A stretch of 5,355 nucleotides of DNA, from positions 1 through 5,355 of the forward strand of contig CALESE010000008.1 of assembly GCA_937907205.1 (NCBI GenBank), read 5' to 3'. The translations under genes were made by a program, and so were the position numbers. This DNA comes from an uncultured Romboutsia sp. GTDB lineage: Bacteria; Bacillota; Clostridia; Peptostreptococcales; Peptostreptococcaceae. A model generated the notes under the pieces. That model worked only from the letters and a program-made list of their open reading frames with translations, was not told the DNA's origin and ran no database searches. Position 1 is the first letter of the stretch. The number at the start of each line of letters is the position of its first letter. Of the stretch, positions 1 to 5,319 are shown in pieces.

Positions 1-36
1 ATTAAATTATAAAATATATAGATAATAAGTTCTTTT

Positions 37-65
37 TTGCTATTTACTCCATATAAAATTATAAA
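37..65 (+). promoter_or_regulatory. Possible promoter of the GNAT-like gene
   Basis: TTGCTA at 37-42 and TATAAA at 60-65 are separated by 17 bases, a fair sigma-A-type match. Initiation would fall near position 72, giving a leader of about 15 bases before the ATG at 87. The -10 box lies in the loop and arm of the inverted repeat at 47-81, so a protein bound there would block it. In such AT-rich DNA a chance match is quite possible, and a promoter further upstream cannot be excluded. Confidence 0.4.
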
Positions 66-81
66 GTAATTTTATATGGAG
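47..81 (+). repeat. Perfect 15-bp inverted repeat covering the SD of the first gene
   Basis: The left arm (47-61, CTCCATATAAAATTA) is exactly complementary to the right arm (67-81, TAATTTTATATGGAG) across a 5-base spacer, TAAAG. The right arm contains the GGAG of the Shine-Dalgarno sequence of the gene starting at 87. No T-run follows, so it is not a normal intrinsic terminator. It could be a repressor operator overlapping the -10 box at 60-65. If transcription starts upstream of 47, it could instead be an mRNA hairpin that hides the ribosome binding site. The sequence does not decide between these. Confidence 0.7.
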
Positions 82-86
82 GGCTT

Positions 87-677
87 ATGCATAACTTAGA
101 AAATAAAATATGTGAAATTAAAAAATATTTAATAGATAAAGACATAAGCAAAATCAAAAAATTAAAATTAAATTTACTAAAACCAGAATTTAATAATTTA
201 AATAGTAAAGAAGTAAATCTTGTAAATGAATACAATTATTACGTTAAACTAATAAAAAAACTTCAAAGACATATAAATTTAAATAAAGAAAAAGATATTG
301 TAATAGATTTGTCAAAAGATAAATTGCAAAATCTAATTTGTATAGTGATAACAATAGATTTTAGAAAAAGAGTAATAGGTATTCCAGTAGATATAAATAT
401 ATTATGTGGAGATATGAACAAAGTAAGTATGGAATGTACCTTCTATGAAATAATGGATTATTCTACATTATATATAGATAATTTTAAATCAAGAATAACT
501 AATAAAGGTTATGGAAGTATAATACTTAAAGGATTAGATAAAATAATAAGTGACATAAATAAGAAGTTAACAAAATACAATATAGGAAAGATTAAGTATA
601 TAGAAGGAATGGTTGTTGCAGACAAAAATATAATAAGTGAGACTAATCTGATAAATTTATACAAAAAGTATGGATGA
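87..677 (+). CDS. Hypothetical protein with GNAT acetyltransferase-like C-terminal half
   Basis: This 196-residue soluble protein is not one I recognise as a named family. Residues 1-70 are Lys/Leu/Asn-rich and look helical. Residues 84-135 read as alternating beta strands. Residues 136-150 (SRITNKGYGSIILKG) resemble GNAT motif A, the pyrophosphate-binding Q/RxxGxG/A loop plus helix that holds acetyl-CoA. The protein ends in LINLYKKYG, like the late GNAT hallmark LYxKxGF, but stops at the Gly. The expected Phe and last strand are therefore absent, so the domain may be shortened or inactive. The start is ATG 87. GGAGGG at 78-83 lies only 3 bases from it, an unusually short spacing, and there is no later ATG before residue 110. 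It has no operon partner, and no convincing terminator was seen between it and the next gene. Acyl acceptor unknown; the GNAT call is motif-based. Confidence 0.6.
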   Translation: MHNLENKICEIKKYLIDKDISKIKKLKLNLLKPEFNNLNSKEVNLVNEYNYYVKLIKKLQRHINLNKEKDIVIDLSKDKLQNLICIVITIDFRKRVIGIPVDINILCGDMNKVSMECTFYEIMDYSTLYIDNFKSRITNKGYGSIILKGLDKIISDINKKLTKYNIGKIKYIEGMVVADKNIISETNLINLYKKYG

Positions 678-735
678 TAATAAAAACAACATGATAAAAT
701 ACTTATAATTCATAATTTATTAATATATGAAATAT

Positions 736-765
736 TTGACATTAAAGTTTATATAGTTATATAAT
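736..765 (+). promoter_or_regulatory. Near-consensus sigma-A promoter of the nitroreductase gene
   Basis: TTGACA (736-741) and TATAAT (760-765) are both perfect consensus hexamers, separated by 18 bases. Initiation is expected near 772, leaving a leader of about 35 bases with AGGAGA at 793-798. The -10 box lies inside the inverted repeat 757-791, which suggests regulation by a DNA-binding protein. Confidence 0.8.
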
Positions 766-791
766 TAGTTTTACTTCAAACAATTATATAA
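757..791 (+). repeat. Inverted repeat over the -10 box, possible operator
   Basis: The left arm TTATATAATT (757-766) is the exact reverse complement of AATTATATAA (782-791), with a 15-base spacer. The left arm contains the -10 box and the right arm ends just before the Shine-Dalgarno sequence. The arms contain no G or C, so chance occurrence is more likely than for a mixed sequence. An operator is an inference from position. Confidence 0.4.
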
Positions 792-806
792 TAGGAGAAA
801 TACATA

Positions 807-1445
807 ATGGCAAATTTAGATTTTATATATAACCGTAAAAGTGTTAGGCAATTCAAAAATATACCAATTCCAAAAGAAGATATAATTGAATTATTAAAAG
901 CTGGAACTTATGCACCATCTCCAAAGCACCAACAAAATTGGCATTTTGTTGTATTACAAAATCAAGATATAATAAATAAAATGGCAGATATCGTAACTAA
1001 AAGCCATGAAAATATAGGACAAATAGCTAAAAATGAAAAAGATTTTAAAAAACATATGAGTGTTATAAATTATTATACATGCTTTAAGAATGCACCAGTA
1101 GTAATACTTGTTTATTCATGTGAGTATAAAATGATAGAATATAAGATACTAAAAGAAAATAATGCACCCAAAGAAGTTCTTGATGTGTTATTATCACCTC
1201 AATCAGCAGCTCAAGGTATAGGAGCAGCAGTACAAAATATATTACTAGCAGCAACTGAAATGGGATATGGAAGTTGTTATATGACAGGACCTACACATGC
1301 TAAAATTGATATAGAAAAACTTATAGGATTTGATAAAGAAGGATATGAATTAATGTCTATAATTTCTTTAGGAATTGCAGAAGATAATACTCCTAAGCAA
1401 CCACCGCGCAAACCTTTAGAGGAAGTTGTAACATTTATAGATTAA
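807..1445 (+). CDS. Nitroreductase-family FMN-dependent oxidoreductase
   Basis: This 212-residue cytoplasmic flavoprotein has a length typical of the nitroreductase fold. Residues 9-16 (NRKSVRQF) match the N-terminal R(R/K)SxRxF motif that contacts FMN phosphate. Residues 33-48 (GTYAPSPKHQQNWHFV) match the APSxxNxQPWxFxV region, here with HQQNWHF. Residues 134-160 (AAQGIGAAVQNILLAATEMGYGSCYM) match the helix and Gly-rich segment used for FMN binding and dimer packing. Residues 187-207 carry the closing LG.(A/P) segment and the RKPLEEVV tail. Family members use NAD(P)H to reduce nitroaromatics, quinones, flavins or enones, and this sequence does not reveal the physiological substrate. The start ATG has AGGAGA 8 bases upstream. 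It appears monocistronic, with its own promoter before it and a new promoter at 1484 after it. No clear terminator follows the stop. Confidence 0.9.
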   Translation: MANLDFIYNRKSVRQFKNIPIPKEDIIELLKAGTYAPSPKHQQNWHFVVLQNQDIINKMADIVTKSHENIGQIAKNEKDFKKHMSVINYYTCFKNAPVVILVYSCEYKMIEYKILKENNAPKEVLDVLLSPQSAAQGIGAAVQNILLAATEMGYGSCYMTGPTHAKIDIEKLIGFDKEGYELMSIISLGIAEDNTPKQPPRKPLEEVVTFID

Positions 1446-1483
1446 TATTTTAAAAGTTATCTGAAAGTAAAATAAATTTATGA

Positions 1484-1512
1484 TTTACAAATGATAATTT
1501 TTAGTATATAAT
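1484..1512 (+). promoter_or_regulatory. Promoter of the lysine-riboswitch/transporter unit
   Basis: TTTACA (1484-1489) and a perfect TATAAT (1507-1512) are separated by 17 bases. Initiation is expected near 1519, about 25 bases before the riboswitch P1 helix, so the whole aptamer would be in the transcript. The promoter is 38 bases after the nitroreductase stop codon. Confidence 0.8.
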
Positions 1513-1540
1513 GTAGTTAAAGATAAAAACCAAATAAAAG

Positions 1541-1712
1541 CGTAGATAGAGGTTGCGGTATTTAAGAGTAAGTTTGCAGAGTTAAGCACAGAGAAGCAAA
1601 CTGAAAGGAAATATCGCCGAAACATATAGTTGATGCTTTAATACTATATAGTTGGGATTATGTAGAATATGCATAATACTGTCATAAATTTATTTATGAA
1701 GAGCTATCATGA
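1541..1712 (+). promoter_or_regulatory. Lysine riboswitch (L-box) aptamer
   Basis: The conserved L-box blocks occur in order: AGATAGAGGTTGCGG (1544-1558), AAGAGTA (1564-1570), CTGAAAGGAAATATCGCCGAA (1601-1621), GTTGGGATTATG (1651-1662), and ACTGTC...GAGCTATC (1678-1708). The helices can be drawn by eye. P1 pairs GATAG 1545-1549 with CTATC 1704-1708. P2 brings the GGTATTT and AAATATC blocks together. Its outer stem pairs AGTTTGC 1571-1577 with GCAAACT 1596-1602. P3 pairs ATATAGT 1624-1630 with ACTATAT 1643-1649. P4 pairs ATTATG 1657-1662 with CATAAT 1672-1677. P5 pairs TCATAAA 1682-1688 with TTTATGA 1693-1699. The L2-L3 kissing contact is present: AAGCA 1584-1588 with TGCTT 1634-1638. In this class, lysine binding stabilises P1. 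With the terminator at 1772, this predicts an OFF switch for the downstream transporter. Confidence 0.95.
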
Positions 1713-1771
1713 TAGATATATTTTAGTAAATTGGATACTTTCAATTTTCATATTTTTTAAGTATAAAATAT

Positions 1772-1803
1772 AGTCTTGAGTGATTTTGCTCAAGGCTTTT
1801 TTT
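1772..1803 (+). terminator. Riboswitch-controlled intrinsic terminator
   Basis: AGTCTTGAG (1772-1780) pairs with CTCAAGGCT (1789-1797), giving nine pairs including one wobble, around an 8-base loop. A run of T residues to 1803 follows. A competing antiterminator is visible: AAGAGCTAT (1699-1707) can pair with ATAGTCTT (1770-1777) with one bulged A and one G-U pair. That pairing uses both the 3' strand of riboswitch P1 and the 5' arm of the terminator. Lysine-stabilised P1 would therefore free the terminator to form. The antiterminator is an inference from complementarity. Confidence 0.9.
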
Positions 1804-1873
1804 AATATAAAAATAAGTTTTGAGTAGCAGTATTAATTCTATTAGGCTAAAAATTATATTTGGAAAAATATAT

Positions 1874-1882
1874 AAAGGAGTG
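1874..1882 (+). promoter_or_regulatory. Ribosome binding site that fixes a TTG start
   Basis: AAAGGAGTG lies 8 bases from the core GGAG to a TTG at 1889. The reading frame is open upstream to another TTG at 1820, but that codon has only A/T sequence before it and lies 17 bases after the terminator U-run. The transporter start is therefore placed at 1889. Confidence 0.85.
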
Positions 1883-1888
1883 AGAGTA

Positions 1889-3316
1889 TTGAATTTAACA
1901 CAAGTAAAAAAAGATAAAGTGAAAGGAAATGGTGAAGGTATAAAAATACCACACACATTAGTTATCATAACTGCAATAATTATACTTGTATCCGTTGCAA
2001 CATACTTTGTACCAGGAGGAGCTTACGAAAAAGTTGTAAATGAAGCAGGAAAAACAGTAGTTGTAGATGGATCATTTAAATATATTGAAAACAAACCACA
2101 AGGTATATTTGAAACACTACAAGCACCAATACAAGGAATTATAGGTGGAGCAGAAATTATAGCTTTTTTATTTATAGTAGGTGGATCTTTTAATTTAATA
2201 ACAAGAACAAAAGCAATAGATTTTGGAATAGTACGTATAGTTAATATATTTAAAGGAAAAGAAATATTAATCATACCTATTATCACATTTGTATTTTCAC
2301 TAGGTGGAGCAGTATTTGGAATGACAGAAGAAGCAGTTCCTTTTGTTGCAATATTAGTGCCTTTAACATTAGCACTAGGATACGATAGTATTGTAGCTGT
2401 TGGTATTACATATTTAGCTTGTATATTAGGATTTTCATCTGCAATGCTTAATCCATTTACAGTAGGTATAGCTCAATCAATAGCAGAGATTCCAATGTTT
2501 TCAGGAATAGAATATCGTACAATTGTATGGTTTATAATTACAACTATTGGAACAATATTTTTAATGACATATGCTATGAAAATTAAGAAAAATCCAGAGC
2601 TTAGTCCAGTATATGAAAGTGATAAGATAAAAAGAGCAAATTTACAAAATTTTAATGAAATAGACGAAGACTTTTCTATATCACACAAAATAATATTAAC
2701 ATTACTTGTAGCATGTATAGGTATTATTGTGTGGGGAGTATTAACTCAAGGATTTTGGATACCACAAATAGCTGCAGTATTTTTAGCAACAGGCTTATTA
2801 AGTGGAGTAATAGGTAAATTAAACACAGATGAAATGGCAGATGCATTTATTGAAGGTGCAAAATCAATGATAGGTGCAGCAGTTATGTTAGGGTTTGCTA
2901 GAGGTATAGTAATAATAGCAGAAAATGCAAGTATAATAGATACATTATTATATCATTTATCGAATATAATAGGTAATCTTCCAACAATACTTGCTGCATA
3001 TATAATGTTACCTATACAAATGTTTATAAATTTCTTTGTAAGTTCAGGTTCAGGTCAAGCAGCATTAACTATGCCAATACTTGCGCCACTTGGTGATTTA
3101 ATAGGAATATCAAGACAATTAACGATATTAATATTCCAATTTGGAGATGGTTTTTCTAATGCAATGTTTCCAACATCTGGTATATTAATAGCTTGTCTAG
3201 GGCTTGCGGGAATACCTTTTGGAAAATGGTTAAAGTGGATATTACCATTACAAGGAATATTATTTGCATCTGCAATAGTATTTATAACAATAGCACATTT
3301 TATGAATTGGGCTTAA
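1889..3316 (+). CDS. YfcC-family membrane transporter, candidate lysine importer
   Basis: This 475-residue polytopic inner-membrane protein belongs to the YfcC family of ion-transporter-superfamily carriers, whose relatives include proposed basic amino acid carriers. Its length is normal for the family. Family landmarks, counted from the TTG start, are: an N-terminal membrane segment ending in TYFVPGGAY (38-46); FGMTEEAVPF (143-152); GFSSAMLNPFTVGIAQ (181-196), probably a re-entrant or substrate-site segment; a charged cytoplasmic-looking linker (231-266); VSSGSGQAALTMPILAPL (384-401); and FQFGDGFSNAMFPTSG (416-431). About ten or more hydrophobic segments are visible. Control by a lysine riboswitch and attenuator implies repression by lysine, so uptake of lysine or a lysine precursor is the simplest role; export is less likely for an OFF switch. 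The family call is strong and the substrate is inferred only from regulation. It is followed immediately by a peptidase remnant. Confidence 0.92.
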   Translation: MNLTQVKKDKVKGNGEGIKIPHTLVIITAIIILVSVATYFVPGGAYEKVVNEAGKTVVVDGSFKYIENKPQGIFETLQAPIQGIIGGAEIIAFLFIVGGSFNLITRTKAIDFGIVRIVNIFKGKEILIIPIITFVFSLGGAVFGMTEEAVPFVAILVPLTLALGYDSIVAVGITYLACILGFSSAMLNPFTVGIAQSIAEIPMFSGIEYRTIVWFIITTIGTIFLMTYAMKIKKNPELSPVYESDKIKRANLQNFNEIDEDFSISHKIILTLLVACIGIIVWGVLTQGFWIPQIAAVFLATGLLSGVIGKLNTDEMADAFIEGAKSMIGAAVMLGFARGIVIIAENASIIDTLLYHLSNIIGNLPTILAAYIMLPIQMFINFFVSSGSGQAALTMPILAPLGDLIGISRQLTILIFQFGDGFSNAMFPTSGILIACLGLAGIPFGKWLKWILPLQGILFASAIVFITIAHFMNWA

Positions 3317-3317
3317 A

Positions 3318-3473
3318 AAATTCGGTATATCAAATTGTCATATAACAGGTCATAGTAGAGAACTTGCAGATGCTACTATAAGTGAGCTTGGACATGAACG
3401 ATTACTTGTAGCTACTTTGGCACTTGTTTATACAGTATATGATGTTCTTAGTAATAAAGTTAATTTAAAATAA
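3318..3473 (+). pseudogene. C-terminal remnant of an M20-type metallopeptidase/amidohydrolase
   Basis: Directly after the transporter stop, in another frame, there is an open stretch of 51 codons ending at TAA 3471-3473. It has no in-frame ATG or GTG and no ribosome binding site at its beginning. Its translation contains TGHSRELADATISELGHERL followed by LVATLALVYTVYDVLSNK. This resembles the C-terminus of M20 peptidases of the AbgB/amidohydrolase type, where an H(S/T)xEfaxAa..s..Gh.all segment is followed by a helix ending in lA.TayDlL. The catalytic and dimerisation domains are missing. The fragment is therefore a deletion remnant, not a small gene. Peptidases of this group often neighbour YfcC or AbgT-type carriers, which fits an ancestral import-and-hydrolyse pair. 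The family match is from memory of the motif; a small unrelated ORF is the alternative. Confidence 0.65.
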
Positions 3474-3486
3474 TATATTTTATGTA

Positions 3487-3526
3487 AAAATACTATCATA
3501 AATTTATGGTAGTATTTTTTATTTTT
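3487..3526 (+). terminator. Strong intrinsic terminator ending the transporter unit
   Basis: The left arm (3487-3500, AAAATACTATCATA) pairs with the right arm (3505-3518, TATGGTAGTATTTT). This gives 14 pairs with one G-U, around a 4-base AATT loop, followed by T-rich sequence to 3526. A run of five A precedes the hairpin, so it may also terminate transcription from the other strand, although no minus-strand gene is seen here. It lies 13 bases after the remnant's stop codon, as expected for the end of a once two-gene operon. The gap 3527-3609 shows only a weak 7-bp hairpin (3542-3548 with 3560-3566). Confidence 0.9.
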
Positions 3527-3609
3527 AAGATAACAAGAAGTATAAAGTTTAATGTAAATACTTTATTTTTGATTGAAAATTATTTTAAACTGGATGGATT
3601 TTTTTATAT

Positions 3610-3638
3610 TTGCAAAACTATAAAAAATATATTAAAAT
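3610..3638 (+). promoter_or_regulatory. Promoter of the marR-type/FUSC operon
   Basis: TTGCAA (3610-3615) and TAAAAT (3633-3638) are separated by exactly 17 bases. Initiation is predicted near 3645. The -10 box lies within the left arm of the perfect inverted repeat 3625-3673, a classic arrangement for repression by the gene's own product. Confidence 0.7.
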
Positions 3639-3673
3639 ATAGTTAACAAAGTAAACTATATTTTAATATATTT
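3625..3673 (+). promoter_or_regulatory. Perfect 20-bp inverted repeat, likely MarR-type operator
   Basis: The left arm 3625-3644 is the exact reverse complement of the right arm 3654-3673, with a 9-base spacer, AACAAAGTA. The inner part reads TAGTT-N9-AACTA, the size of a typical winged-helix dimer site, and overlaps the -10 box and predicted start point. Autorepression by the MarR-family protein encoded 36 bases downstream is the natural inference. If transcription begins near 3645, the full hairpin would not be in the mRNA, which favours a DNA operator over an RNA structure. Confidence 0.7.
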
Positions 3674-3709
3674 ATATAATAGAAATCAAAGGAAAGTGGT
3701 GAAATAGAA

Positions 3710-4144
3710 GTGCAAGAGTCAAATTGGATTTACATGATGGAAAAGATGCAAGATATAAGATTATTTAGTAGGACAATAATACGACGTACTACTAAAGAGT
3801 ATAAAATTCCATCACAATATTTGGATTTATTATCTCAGTTAGCACTTCATAAAGAAAGTATGACACCAATGACTCTTAGTAAGATTATGGGAGTTAATAA
3901 AACAGTTATAAGTAGAATCATAGAAAAGTTAAGTGAAGGAGGCTACCTAATAAAGTATAAGGATCAAATTGACAAAAGAAGTTATTCTGTTTCGATTACA
4001 GATTTAGGGATAGAGCAATTAGATAAAATATATAAATATTACCTTGAGCCAATATATAAACTTCGTAGTAAGTTAGGTGATGAAGAATTCTTTAAATTAA
4101 TGTCTTGCATAGAAAAATCAAATATAAAATTAAATGAAGAGTAA
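3710..4144 (+). CDS. MarR-family winged-helix transcriptional regulator
   Basis: This 144-residue cytoplasmic DNA-binding protein has the usual MarR length and presumably acts as a dimer. Residues 8-45 form the N-terminal helical dimerisation part. Residues 54-77 (MTLSKIMGVNKTVISRIIEKLSEG) are the helix-turn-helix, with the recognition helix at about 63-74. Residues 78-97 form the wing, with the family's DxR motif as D88-K89-R90 followed by strand SYSVSIT and the LG turn. Residues 100-142 return to the dimerisation helices. The start is GTG 3710, supported by GGTGA 7 bases upstream within a purine-rich stretch; the ATGs at 3734 and 3737 have no ribosome binding site. The gene lies 61 bases before a FUSC-family membrane protein, and a perfect inverted repeat overlaps its promoter. 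It is probably an autorepressor released by a small, perhaps phenolic, ligand. The ligand is not evident from sequence. Confidence 0.93.
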   Translation: MQESNWIYMMEKMQDIRLFSRTIIRRTTKEYKIPSQYLDLLSQLALHKESMTPMTLSKIMGVNKTVISRIIEKLSEGGYLIKYKDQIDKRSYSVSITDLGIEQLDKIYKYYLEPIYKLRSKLGDEEFFKLMSCIEKSNIKLNEE

Positions 4145-4150
4145 AATTAA

Positions 4151-4184
4151 ATTTATTAAATTATGAATAGATAATTTAATAAAT
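4151..4184 (+). repeat. Intercistronic 14-bp perfect hairpin
   Basis: ATTTATTAAATTAT (4151-4164) is exactly complementary to ATAATTTAATAAAT (4171-4184) around a GAATAG loop. It starts 6 bases after the regulator's stop codon and ends 6 bases before the GGGGG Shine-Dalgarno of the next gene. It has no T-run and no G/C pairs, so efficient termination is unlikely. It may tune mRNA stability or the relative expression of the two genes, or be a second operator. It does not share the TAGTT-N9-AACTA core of the upstream repeat. Confidence 0.6.
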
Positions 4185-4205
4185 ATGATTGGGGGATGAT
4201 ATACA

Positions 4206-5279
4206 ATGACATTTTACCAAGCTATGCAATTAGGAGCTAAAAATTTAAAGCATTTAATAAAAAATAGTGAAGATAAAAATTTAAAAAGTAAATATATAAC
4301 AGCATTTACACTTAAAGTATTTTTATGTATTTTATTTTGTATGATTGTAGTTATATTTTTCGGAAATATTTTTGGGAAAGAAAATAGTATAGTAGGTGTA
4401 GTTACTATTCTTGGGTTACTAACATTTAGGTTTTCCAATTTAGACTTTAATGTTAAGCAGTCTGCGTTTACTATATTTGGGATTTTCGTGATTTTAGCAA
4501 TAGGACCATATTTAGGATCTATATCAAGTCCAATAGTAGCAAGTATGATAAACTTTATATTTATATTTATGATAGTTATTTTATCATGTCACAATGTAGA
4601 CTTATCTAATCATTCGATATTTGTTTTATCATATTTACTTTTATATGGATATGAAGTTGGTGGTATAAATATATATATTAACCGTGTGATTGGATTGATA
4701 TTAGGTGGAATTATAGTATCTGGAGTTTTCTATTATAAACAAAGAAAATTTAAATTTAAAAATACAATATGTACTATAATAAAAGATATTGATTTTAATA
4801 CTGATCGTACAAAATGGCAACTAAAGCTAACTCTTGGAGTATGTATAGGTGTTTTAATTGGAGAACTTATACATTTACCAAGAGCAATATGGGTAGGGTT
4901 TGCATGTATGTCAACATTGCAACCTAATAGAGAGAAACTTGAATTTAGATATAAAAAAAGACCTATATTTGTTGTTTTAGGATGTGTAATATTTACTATA
5001 ATGTACATTATTTTACCAGAAAGTTTGAGAGATAATATGGGGATAATAGGTGGGATAATGGTTGGATTTTCATCAACTTACCAATGGCAAACTGTATTTA
5101 ACTGTTTTGGAGCTTTATCAACATCTATACCTATCCTAGGATTAGAAGAAGCTATAATTTTCCGTATAGTTAATAATTTATTTGGATCTATATATACTAA
5201 AGTTTTCAATAAATTATTTAATAAAGTGGATGACATTATTTCTGATAAAGATGTAATAGATGAAATAGTAGAAATTTAA
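4206..5279 (+). CDS. FUSC-family (fusaric acid resistance-like) membrane protein
   Basis: This 357-residue inner-membrane protein has two hydrophobic blocks separated by a hydrophilic stretch at about 178-204. The first block (about 33-177) has roughly six segments. The second (about 205-312) matches the conserved FUSC core: KWQLKLTLGVCIGVLIGE, then LPRAIWVGFACMSTLQPN (224-241), the same hydrophobic-P..W......QPN pattern seen in aromatic-acid exporters. A later FRIVNNLFG (319-327) resembles the family's R-x-x-x-x-x-x-G helix. Some relatives export fusaric acid, p-hydroxybenzoate or other aromatic acids with a periplasmic partner; none is encoded here, as expected for a single-membrane bacterium. 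The start ATG follows GGGGGATGAT, with 10 bases from the G-run. It has no clear promoter of its own, so it is likely co-transcribed with the MarR-type gene. Efflux is inferred; the substrate is unknown. Confidence 0.85.
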   Translation: MTFYQAMQLGAKNLKHLIKNSEDKNLKSKYITAFTLKVFLCILFCMIVVIFFGNIFGKENSIVGVVTILGLLTFRFSNLDFNVKQSAFTIFGIFVILAIGPYLGSISSPIVASMINFIFIFMIVILSCHNVDLSNHSIFVLSYLLLYGYEVGGINIYINRVIGLILGGIIVSGVFYYKQRKFKFKNTICTIIKDIDFNTDRTKWQLKLTLGVCIGVLIGELIHLPRAIWVGFACMSTLQPNREKLEFRYKKRPIFVVLGCVIFTIMYIILPESLRDNMGIIGGIMVGFSSTYQWQTVFNCFGALSTSIPILGLEEAIIFRIVNNLFGSIYTKVFNKLFNKVDDIISDKDVIDEIVEI

Positions 5280-5300
5280 ATTTATAAAAACTATATTTGG

Positions 5301-5319
5301 ATATGATAAATTATCATAT
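5301..5319 (+). repeat. 19-base palindrome after the FUSC gene
   Basis: ATATGATAA and TTATCATAT flank a single central A. As RNA this gives a 7-bp AT-rich stem with a 5-base loop. No T-run follows, so it is not a convincing terminator. It could be an operator for a gene beyond the window edge. Nothing else is seen in the last 76 bases. Confidence 0.35.

Noticed and set aside
47..81. Intrinsic terminator of an upstream gene
   Set aside because: The hairpin is followed by GGGCTTATG rather than a T-run, and the T-rich stretch lies before the stem instead of after it.
678..735. Terminator after the GNAT-like gene
   Set aside because: Only short A/T complementarities such as TTCATA/TATGAA are present, without a T-run. 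No supportable terminator was seen.
1820..1888. Separate leader peptide between the terminator and the transporter
   Set aside because: The frame is continuous with the transporter, has no Shine-Dalgarno and shows no run of lysine codons. Control is explained by the riboswitch.
1741..1968. Minus-strand open frame of 75 codons
   Set aside because: It runs antisense across the riboswitch terminator and the transporter start. No Shine-Dalgarno or recognisable domain was seen, so it is a shadow of AT-rich plus-strand features.
2023..2688. Minus-strand open frames (2023-2286 and 2473-2688) inside the transporter gene
   Set aside because: They are antisense to strongly conserved YfcC coding sequence, and their hydrophobic composition mirrors the plus-strand membrane segments.
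3541..3571. Second terminator (ATAAAGT/ACTTTAT followed by T's)
   Set aside because: The stem is only 7 bp with an 11-base loop and follows a much stronger terminator at 3487-3526. It is likely chance in AT-rich DNA.
4214..5008. Minus-strand open frames (4214-4438 and 4733-5008) inside the FUSC gene
   Set aside because: They are antisense to a gene with a clear family match and have no domains or start signals of their own.
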